A stretch of DNA of 62,914 nucleotides from Opitutus sp. (GTDB lineage: Bacteria; Verrucomicrobiota; Verrucomicrobiia; Opitutales; Opitutaceae), in contig SIBG01000013.1 in NCBI GenBank assembly GCA_009695305.1, forward strand, positions 1 through 62,914. Direction: 5' to 3'. Below, piece after piece: positions 1 through 6,115 of the stretch. A program made the translations under genes and the position numbers. The notes beneath the pieces were generated by a model. The model saw nothing but the letters and a program-made list of their open reading frames with translations. It searched no databases and was not told the origin of the DNA. Positions within the stretch are counted from its first letter, which is position 1, and every line of letters begins with the position of its first letter.

Positions 1-198
1 GTCATCGAGGACTTCCGGCTCGAATACAACGCCGAGCGGCCGCACAGCTCGCTCGGCTATCTCGCTCCGCAACGCTTCGTCGCGGGAAAATCCTCACCAA
101 GCCCAAGCTCCGGGCCGGACCGCCAAGCCGGTCCGTCCCTCCGCTTGGGATTGCCAACCACCACCGCAGTCATCACATCAACCAACGCTGCAAACTAA
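1..198 (+). CDS. IS3-family transposase, C-terminal end (partial)
   Basis: Frame 1 is open from the window edge and ends with TAA. It encodes 65 residues that include YNAERPHSSLGYLAP, the C-terminal hallmark of the DDE integrase core (OrfB) of IS3-family transposases; the last catalytic Glu would lie just upstream, outside the window. The tail after this motif is low-complexity and Ser/Thr rich, as often seen at IS3 OrfB ends. Only the 3' end is present, so it cannot be said whether the element is intact. The call rests on the RPHSSLGY motif. Confidence 0.85.
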   Translation, partial: VIEDFRLEYNAERPHSSLGYLAPQRFVAGKSSPSPSSGPDRQAGPSLRLGLPTTTAVITSTNAAN

Positions 199-231
199 CA
201 TTCCACCTGGCCCAGTTTTCGGGACCCGCTC
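1..231 (+). mobile_element. Right end of an IS3-like insertion sequence
   Basis: The transposase 3' end is followed by about 33 non-coding bases containing TGGCCCAGTTTTCGGGACCC (209-228). This position, directly after orfB and directly before a decapitated reading frame, suits the terminal inverted repeat of the element. The other end is outside the window, so the repeat cannot be matched and the exact boundary and target duplication cannot be set; 231 is an estimate. Confidence 0.6.
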
Positions 232-232
232 A

Positions 233-397
233 CAGGCGCAACAGGAGAAGGAGATTCAACTCGAGCAGCGCGAAGAGGATCTCCGCGCCCGCGAGCGGCG
301 GTTCCGCGAGGCCGAGGCCGCCGCCGATCCGTCGGCCGCCGCCATCCTGAAAACCGAGGATGCCGCGGCAAAAAAACTCGCAGAGTTCAACGCCTGA
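233..397 (+). pseudogene. C-terminal fragment of a coiled-coil protein cut by the IS
   Basis: Directly after the presumed IS end an open frame with no start codon of its own runs to TGA at 395-397. It encodes about 54 residues: a highly charged helix (EKEIQLEQREEDLRARERR, then FREAEAAAD), a short break, and an Ala/Lys-rich end. The heptad-like pattern of Glu, Arg and Leu indicates a coiled coil. It reads as the tail of a larger protein whose 5' part was separated by the insertion. The family is not recognisable from the tail, and expression would need read-out from the IS. Confidence 0.6.
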
Positions 398-494
398 GGG
401 GCGTGCACTCTCTCGTTGACGCCGGCCCGGGCGTCCCCTGATTCTTTTGCAACATTTCCTCCTTTCGGCCGTCCAAGGCCCCACCATTCACTGC

Positions 495-1748
495 ATGAAA
501 CACCTCCGTCTCGCCCTGCTTGCCCTCGCCGCCACCGCCAGTCTCGGGCGTGCCCAAGACGAACAGCGCGGAGCGCCCCCGACGGAGATCCCCGACTTCA
601 GCAATCTCGACGACTATTTCTATGTGCCGAAGAGCACCCTGATCATTGGCCTGCGTCACCTGAGCGGGGCCAAGACCACGTTTTTTGGCACCGGCAAACT
701 CCTCTCGCCCGAGGCACTCGGGCCGCTCACGGGCACCAAGGTCGCGCGGGCCTACCATGACGGCAACGTCGGCGCCGACGCCCGCGTCGCGGGCCGCCTC
801 GACAGCGATGGCAACCCCATTATCGATCCCAGCAGTGGCACGCAGATTTTCGATCCGATCGCACCCGACGGGAAGACCAGCACTTGGGCCTATCTCGATG
901 CCAAGCAGGCGGCGCTGGACGGTTTCGTGGCATTTCGCACCTATTCGGCCGAGATCACGGACCGCACTCTCCGTCGCCAGAATACCACTTCGACCACCAA
1001 TGGCTTGGATATCTCCGTGTCGCGCGACATGGGCAAACTCTTTGGCACCCGCGCCACGTGGAGCATCGTTTCCGGTGTGAGCGTGAACGATCTCAAGGCG
1101 GCCACCAGCGATCGGGTGCAGGCGGCGCTGACCACGATCACCGACCTTTATTCGCTCGACGGTCAGGCTCTGCCGACCGCACCTTACAGCGCGCCGAGTT
1201 CCACCACCATCACCGTGGTCGATTCCGCCGGGAATGCGGTTTTGACCAACGACGGCACGACCCAGACCGTGACAATCGACACCACGACGTTGCTCGGCAG
1301 CCAGCCGGTGGACCGCAACACCAAGATTGCGACCGACTCCACGAGCGTCACCAACCACTGGAAAATCAAGGGTTCCTATTTTACCTTCCGCAGCGGTCCC
1401 GCCGTGTGGTTGCCGATCTCCACGCGGCTCCGCGCTACTGTCGGGATTGGCGCGGCCGTCGTCTACGCCGGTAATAGCTACACCGTCACGCAATCGTTTC
1501 AGCCGGAAACGGGCACGGAAATCACCACCACCACGACCGAGACGGCGAAGCACTTGCTGCCCGGCTATTTCGCGGATGCTTCCCTGCAATTCGATCTCAC
1601 GGAGCGCGCGGGCTTTTTCGCTGGCGCTGTGTTTCAGACCGCGGGCAGCTACACGCAGACCCTCAGCACGGATACGGCGCGCTATTCGACGAAGATCAAT
1701 CTCGCCAACCAGCAGGGCCTCCGCGCTGGCATGACGATCCGCTTCTGA
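495..1748 (+). CDS. Putative outer-membrane beta-barrel protein, unknown function
   Basis: A 417-residue protein. I chose the ATG at 495 rather than the upstream ATG at 447 because it begins a clear signal peptide (MKHLRLALLALAATASLG followed by RAQ), so the mature protein is exported. The rest is rich in Thr, Ser, Gly and Ala with alternating polar and hydrophobic residues, and the chain ends in MTIRF; a C-terminal aromatic residue is the usual signature of Bam-inserted outer-membrane barrels. No enzyme motif is visible. It is a single-gene unit: IS debris lies upstream and a strong terminator follows. Porin, adhesin-like barrel or transport component are all possible. Confidence 0.6.
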   Translation: MKHLRLALLALAATASLGRAQDEQRGAPPTEIPDFSNLDDYFYVPKSTLIIGLRHLSGAKTTFFGTGKLLSPEALGPLTGTKVARAYHDGNVGADARVAGRLDSDGNPIIDPSSGTQIFDPIAPDGKTSTWAYLDAKQAALDGFVAFRTYSAEITDRTLRRQNTTSTTNGLDISVSRDMGKLFGTRATWSIVSGVSVNDLKAATSDRVQAALTTITDLYSLDGQALPTAPYSAPSSTTITVVDSAGNAVLTNDGTTQTVTIDTTTLLGSQPVDRNTKIATDSTSVTNHWKIKGSYFTFRSGPAVWLPISTRLRATVGIGAAVVYAGNSYTVTQSFQPETGTEITTTTTETAKHLLPGYFADASLQFDLTERAGFFAGAVFQTAGSYTQTLSTDTARYSTKINLANQQGLRAGMTIRF

Positions 1749-1773
1749 GCGGCCCAGCAGTTCGTTTCACCAG

Positions 1774-1802
1774 AGCCGGGACTTCGTCCCGGCTTTTTCT
1801 TT
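1774..1802 (+). terminator. Rho-independent terminator
   Basis: A perfect stem of AGCCGGGA (1774-1781) and TCCCGGCT (1787-1794) closes a CTTCG loop and is followed by TTTTTCTTTT. It lies 26 bp after the stop of the outer-membrane protein gene and isolates it from the transporter gene downstream. Confidence 0.9.
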
Positions 1803-1844
1803 TGGCCTTTCCACGCGGTGCCGCCTGCGGCTGACTGACCGTCC

Positions 1845-3083
1845 TTGAACGGCGAATCGCAAAAACCCCTCTGGCCCCGGGCCACCCTGGCGGCGCTCAC
1901 CGGGCTCAATCTGTTCAACTACCTCGACCGGTTCGTGCTTTCGGCGGTGACTTCGCCGATTCAGCAGGAGTTCGGCCTCAGTGAGGGGCAGCTCGGCCGG
2001 CTTAACACCGCGTTCATGCTCGGGTATTTTGTGACGTCGCCGTTTTTCGGTTATCTCGGCGACCGCGCCCCGCGCCGCTGGCTCGTCGTGGCGGGCATCA
2101 TCGTCTGGAGCCTGGGCACGGTGTCCACCGGCCTGGCGCTCACGTTGGGTGGGATGCTGGTGGCCCGCGCCTTCGTCGGCCTCGGCGAGGCGAGCTACGC
2201 GACGGTGAGCCCGGCGTGGATCGCGGATTTGTTTCCGAAAGCCAAACGCAATAACGCGCTCACGATCTTCTACGTCGCGATCCCGGTGGGCGCAGCGCTC
2301 GGGGTCGGCCTCGGTGGCGTCGTGGCGGAGCATCAGGGCTGGCGCACGGCGTTCTTTTGGGCCGGCGGACCGGGACTGCTCCTCGCCCTGCTCACGCTGC
2401 TGCTGCGCGAGCCGCCGCGCGGCGCCTCCGATTCGGAGCCCGTGGCCGCGAAGCCGGCGGCGCGCGATTATCTCCAGCTGCTCCACCTGCCGGACTACCT
2501 GCTCGTGGTCGGCGGCTACACGGCCTACACGTTCGCGCTCGGGGCCTTTGGCTATTGGGGCCCGCGATATCTCGTCGTCGTGCATGGCATGGGCAACGAA
2601 AAGGCCGCGTTGTTTTTCGGAGGGACGCTCGCGGTGGCTGGGTTGTTCGGGACGTTCATCGGGGGATTTGCGGCCACCGCCTGGCAGCGCCGCAACCCGG
2701 CGGGCTACGCGTGGATCCTCGGGTTGAGTGTCTGCGCCGCAGCGCCCGTGGCGGCCGTGGCGTTTCTCACCCATAGCACGCCGCTGGCCATGACGTGTCT
2801 CGCCGGGGCGATGTTGCTGCTCTTCCTCTCCACGGGTCCGGTTAACACGCTCATTCTCGAAACTGTGCCGGTCAACATGCGGGCCTGCGCGATGGCTGGT
2901 TCGATTTTTTGCATCCATCTCCTCGGCGATTTTTGGTCGCCGGAAATCGTCGGCCATCTCGCCGACGGGATGCACAGCCTGCGGCGCGCCGTCATGATCC
3001 TGCCCCTTGCGCTCGCGGTCGCGACGGTGCTCTGGGTGTGGCTCGCGCTGCGCACCAAGCGCCAATACCCGGTGACGGCCTGA
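1845..3083 (+). CDS. MFS transporter
   Basis: A 412-residue inner-membrane protein with about 12 hydrophobic segments. The N-terminal NLFNYLDRFVLSA and the loop 2-3 motif GYLGDRAPRRW fit the major facilitator superfamily, close to the Spinster-like/hexuronate-type group. The start is TTG at 1845; no in-frame ATG or GTG would leave the first helix intact, and no good ribosome binding site is visible, so the start is the weak part of the call. The substrate cannot be told from the sequence. It converges with ispH, with three bases between the stop codons. Confidence 0.85.
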   Translation: MNGESQKPLWPRATLAALTGLNLFNYLDRFVLSAVTSPIQQEFGLSEGQLGRLNTAFMLGYFVTSPFFGYLGDRAPRRWLVVAGIIVWSLGTVSTGLALTLGGMLVARAFVGLGEASYATVSPAWIADLFPKAKRNNALTIFYVAIPVGAALGVGLGGVVAEHQGWRTAFFWAGGPGLLLALLTLLLREPPRGASDSEPVAAKPAARDYLQLLHLPDYLLVVGGYTAYTFALGAFGYWGPRYLVVVHGMGNEKAALFFGGTLAVAGLFGTFIGGFAATAWQRRNPAGYAWILGLSVCAAAPVAAVAFLTHSTPLAMTCLAGAMLLLFLSTGPVNTLILETVPVNMRACAMAGSIFCIHLLGDFWSPEIVGHLADGMHSLRRAVMILPLALAVATVLWVWLALRTKRQYPVTA

Positions 3084-3086
3084 CGC

Positions 3087-4814
3087 TCAAGCGGGCTCCA
3101 AATCGCGCAACACGTCCGCGACCCGGCGCAACTGTTCCGACGGAAAGAATGAATTAATCCGCGTGATCGCCTGCTGGATGATTCCATCCGGACAACTCGC
3201 GCCCCCGGTGATCAGCACGCGCTTCGGGGCCAGTTCTCCTGGCCAGAGCGGGCGCGGCTCGGTGCGGCCCGTGCCCCCGCCGACGTAGAGATAATGCTCG
3301 ACCGTATCGCGGGATCGAATGCTCGCTTCGGACTGAATTAAAAACGCCTTCGCCCCGAGTTGCTGCTCGCAGAGCCGGAAGAGCTGGTAGGTGTTCGAGG
3401 AATTTTTGCCGCCGATGACGAACGCCGCGTCCAGCGGCTCGCCGAGCGCGCGGCTGAGGGCATCCTGGTTGACCTGCGTCGCGTAGCACAGCGTGTCGCG
3501 CCGGCCGCTGCCGCCGACGCGACCGTCGTCGCCGAACTTCGTGCGATACACCGCGCGCAGATGCTCGATGATGCCCAGCGTCTCGTTCATGAGGAGCGTC
3601 GTCTGGTTAACGACGGCGACGCGGTCGAGATGACGGGCGACATCGAAGCCGGGCGTGTGCCGGCCGGCGAAGAGGTCGTAGAACTTCGCGCGAGTGGTCG
3701 CATCGTCGCTGGCAATGAGTTCGCCGAGGCGACGCGTCTCGTCGAGGTTGCGGACGATGACCGCATGGGCGTGGCGGCGCGTGTTGGAAAATGTCGCCTT
3801 GGTCTCCTCGTGCTCATGTTTGCCGTGGATGACGACCGTGTAGCCCTCGCAGCCGTAAGCGCGCGCCGCCTTCCAGACTTTCTCCACGAGCATGCAGGTC
3901 GCATCGTATTGGCGAACCGCGATGCCCTTGCGGACGAGCCGCCGTTTGTCCTCGTCGGTCGCGCCAAACGCGGGGATGATGACGATGTCGTCCGGCGTGA
4001 GCGTATCCCAGAGCAACGGCGAGGTCGGAGCGCCGTCGGTCGTATAGGGCGCGCCCTTGTCGGTTTGCAGATAACGCAGGCCGCGGTGGAGGAGATCCTC
4101 GTTGACGAACGGATTGTGGATCAGCTCCGAGAGCATGAAGACGCGCTGGCGGGGGTTTTCGGCGAGCGTCTCATAGGCGCGTTCGATCGCGTTTTTCACG
4201 CCGAGGCAAAAGCCAAAGTGGCTCGGAATCACATAACGCACGGCGCCGAAGTCGAGCGTGACGGGCGCGGTGGCCGTGCGTTCATGCTGGCGGGCGAGGG
4301 TCTTGATGGCAGCGCACAGCTGCGATTGGTAGAGTGAATTTGCCGCGGCATCCTGCGCGTAGATCGCGGTGTTGCGCTCCTGCGCGGGGCGGAACTTGTA
4401 GATGAAATCATTCTCGCCGAGGTGGAGGTAGGGAATTTCAACGAGGTGCGGGTCGAGTTTTTCGAGAATGGTGACGAGCGAAGGCGCGAGGGCGGCGGGC
4501 TGGGCCGCGAGTTCGTCGAGGGCGTGAAAGGCGATTTCGACGTCGGCCGGCTGGCCGGCGACTTGAACCAGGTGCACGCGGTAAACCCGGCCGGCCACGG
4601 CGCAGGAATAGAACTCGGCCGCCGGCGTGTGTTCGCGGAAAGATGTTTCCAGCCGGGCGGTCGCCATCGCGAGGTCGCTGCCGGTGAAGGCCAGTCCGGC
4701 CTTTGAGCCGAGCCGGCGCACGGCGAGCTGGTTGCTCGCGTTGAACGCGAGAATCGCGACGAGGCCGGGTAGGGCGGCGACAGTCGGGAATGACGGAGCG
4801 GGCGCAGAATTCAC
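3087..4814 (-). CDS. ispH: 4-hydroxy-3-methylbut-2-enyl diphosphate reductase, plant/cyanobacterial type with N-terminal extension
   Basis: IspH makes IPP and DMAPP from HMBPP in the last MEP-pathway step, using a [4Fe-4S] cluster. The three cluster cysteines are visible: FGFCLGVKNA (C203), DATCMLVEKV (C307) and LCYATQ (C443), as are LIHNP (H233), VNQTTLL and GGKNSSNT. Residues 282-285 read AFGA where E. coli IspH has AHGV, and HGKHEHEETKATF matches the plant/cyanobacterial group. The enzyme begins only near residue 190; the first ~190 residues are an unassigned extension, giving 575 residues against about 310-410 in typical enzymes. The GTG start overlaps the TGA of the upstream gene, implying translational coupling. 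Confidence 0.93.
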   Translation of the reverse strand: MNSAPAPSFPTVAALPGLVAILAFNASNQLAVRRLGSKAGLAFTGSDLAMATARLETSFREHTPAAEFYSCAVAGRVYRVHLVQVAGQPADVEIAFHALDELAAQPAALAPSLVTILEKLDPHLVEIPYLHLGENDFIYKFRPAQERNTAIYAQDAAANSLYQSQLCAAIKTLARQHERTATAPVTLDFGAVRYVIPSHFGFCLGVKNAIERAYETLAENPRQRVFMLSELIHNPFVNEDLLHRGLRYLQTDKGAPYTTDGAPTSPLLWDTLTPDDIVIIPAFGATDEDKRRLVRKGIAVRQYDATCMLVEKVWKAARAYGCEGYTVVIHGKHEHEETKATFSNTRRHAHAVIVRNLDETRRLGELIASDDATTRAKFYDLFAGRHTPGFDVARHLDRVAVVNQTTLLMNETLGIIEHLRAVYRTKFGDDGRVGGSGRRDTLCYATQVNQDALSRALGEPLDAAFVIGGKNSSNTYQLFRLCEQQLGAKAFLIQSEASIRSRDTVEHYLYVGGGTGRTEPRPLWPGELAPKRVLITGGASCPDGIIQQAITRINSFFPSEQLRRVADVLRDLEPA

Positions 4815-5137
4815 TCGTCGTCCTCCTTCGCTGGCTCCTCCGCAAACGGATCACCGACGAACTCCGTGCCAAAAAACTCCCCGGTCTCGAGCGCGATCAT
4901 TACGCCGTTGATCACGACGGCGCGCTCGTTGGGACTGAGGTGAAAGTAGTCCAACTCGATCAGTTCCGCGATGCCGGCACGGGCTTGCGCACGGTCAGTC
5001 GTGCCCGCGAGAAAATCGTCGGCCCGACCAGCAATGTCGGCAGTGAGATGAGGCAAATCCATGGAAACGAGATAGGCCGGATGGTCGAGCCGGGGGCGGA
5101 GGTTTGCAATCCCATGCATCTGGCGCTTCGGCTCCAT
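4811..5137 (-). CDS. Small acidic protein of unknown function, coupled to ispH
   Basis: A 108-residue protein with an acidic tail (FAEEPAKEDDE) and no signal peptide or membrane segment. I recognise no family. The middle has a helical, Ala- and Asp-rich pattern; near the end NERAVVINGVMIALETGEFFG looks like a compact helical region. The stop overlaps the GTG of ispH by four bases, and the stop of the RES gene lies 18 bp upstream, so it is probably co-transcribed with both. The tight overlap suggests a link with the unusual N-terminal extension of this IspH, but that is inference. Confidence 0.65.
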   Translation of the reverse strand: MEPKRQMHGIANLRPRLDHPAYLVSMDLPHLTADIAGRADDFLAGTTDRAQARAGIAELIELDYFHLSPNERAVVINGVMIALETGEFFGTEFVGDPFAEEPAKEDDE

Positions 5138-5155
5138 CGGGAAACCCGTCCGAAG

Positions 5156-5623
5156 CTAGGCACCGAGTCGCGGTTCAAACGAAAACGACTCAGGCTTCCC
5201 GAGCTTCACGCGCTTGAAATCGGGGTGCGCCGGGTTGAGCAGATAGTTGAATTCGCCCAGCACGACCGCACTGGGCACGCGCAGGGCAACGCTGCGTCGT
5301 TCACGGGCCCAGGCGGCACCGAAGTCTTGCACCGGCCAAACTGGCGGCAACGCCCGCCAGCTATCCGGCACGCGCGCAGGTTGTTCAATCATCGCTTCCG
5401 GCACTTCGGCAGGAATCACCACCCAGCTGCTCAGTCTGAAAGTGTCCGACCCGATGTGATGCACCAAAACCTCCATCGCGGCGAGCGACCGCGATTCCGC
5501 GCAATACACCACGGCCACTCTGGGCGGACTCCAGCGTCCACCGTAGCGAAACGGTCCTTCACCCGCAAAGGTGTCGGCGGCATGCACGGCGCGGCAAAGC
5601 CGCCAAAGCCGGAGGGCGTTCAC
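5156..5623 (-). CDS. RES-domain toxin (NAD+-degrading)
   Basis: A 155-residue RES-domain protein, the usual size. Characterised RES toxins such as MbcT and ParT act on NAD+ or transfer ADP-ribose from it. The RES core is present: YGGRWSPPRVAVVYCAE with R30 and Y40, E51 in the following helix, and the end block VPSAVVLGEFNYLLNPAHPD containing the conserved NYLLNP. The start codon overlaps the antitoxin stop as ATGA, so the pair is translationally coupled with the antitoxin first. The enzyme looks intact. Which NAD+ chemistry it performs cannot be read from the sequence. Confidence 0.92.
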   Translation of the reverse strand: MNALRLWRLCRAVHAADTFAGEGPFRYGGRWSPPRVAVVYCAESRSLAAMEVLVHHIGSDTFRLSSWVVIPAEVPEAMIEQPARVPDSWRALPPVWPVQDFGAAWARERRSVALRVPSAVVLGEFNYLLNPAHPDFKRVKLGKPESFSFEPRLGA

Positions 5624-6033
5624 CAGGGGATGCCGTGCTCGATCCGGCCGATCAGATCCTCGACTGCGCGCGCGCCGGGTTCGGTGCGGGCAATATCAAG
5701 GGCCGTGCGGTCGCCGAAGGCCGGGAGTCGGGTGTTCAGCCATTGGCGCGTGTTCTCGTGGGTGACGAACAGCTGCTTCGCGAGGTCGTAGAGGCGCATG
5801 ACGCGGACCGCGCGCTCGCCTTCCGGCAGGCTCAGGCGGGCGCGGCTGGCCACTCTCCGCGCATAGGTGCGCGGCGGAATATGCACGAGCTTGGCGAGCT
5901 CATCGATCGTGAAACCTGCCTCGCGACCGAAATCCACGAGATCGGCGACGGGCAGCCCTTCTTCGACGCGCAGGGCGCTGCGGTGGTTGTCGTGGAGGGG
6001 CGGCGCGGGTGCCTTGGGGGTCTTCTTTTTCAT
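5620..6033 (-). CDS. Xre/MbcA/ParS-type antitoxin
   Basis: A 137-residue protein starting MKKKTPKAP; the ATG at 6033 was chosen because the extension to 6081 would run into the likely operator. A helix-turn-helix-like region (AGFTIDELAKLVHIPPRTYARR) is followed by the DUF2384 toxin-binding domain, recognisable from the block WLNTRLPAFGDRTALDIART and then AVEDLIGRIEHGI. In this family the C-terminal part blocks the active site of the RES toxin and the complex represses its own promoter. It precedes the toxin with a four-base overlap, and paired repeats lie 44-75 bp upstream of the start. Confidence 0.9.
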   Translation of the reverse strand: MKKKTPKAPAPPLHDNHRSALRVEEGLPVADLVDFGREAGFTIDELAKLVHIPPRTYARRVASRARLSLPEGERAVRVMRLYDLAKQLFVTHENTRQWLNTRLPAFGDRTALDIARTEPGARAVEDLIGRIEHGIPW

Positions 6034-6076
6034 GGGCAGACTATGCCAACCCCAATGGTCGCCCGCAAGCAAAAAC

Positions 6077-6108
6077 GCCAAATGGCAGTATCGTATATGC
6101 CAAATGCC
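6077..6108 (-). promoter_or_regulatory. Probable autoregulatory operator of the Xre-RES pair
   Basis: The 82-bp gap between alaS and the antitoxin gene holds two near-identical 10-mers, GCCAAATGGC (6077-6086) and GCCAAATGCC (6099-6108), spaced 22 bp, two helical turns, start to start. Between them TGGCA (6083-6087) and TGCCA (6098-6102) form an inverted repeat around an AT-rich TATCGTATAT core that could hold the -10 element. Position and symmetry fit a site where the antitoxin complex represses transcription. No binding data; inferred from layout. Confidence 0.5.
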
Positions 6109-6115
6109 GCAGAGC

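Noticed and set aside
3360-4337. Plus-strand open frame of 325 codons opposite ispH
   Set aside because: Antisense to a conserved enzyme; composition is that of a shadow frame.
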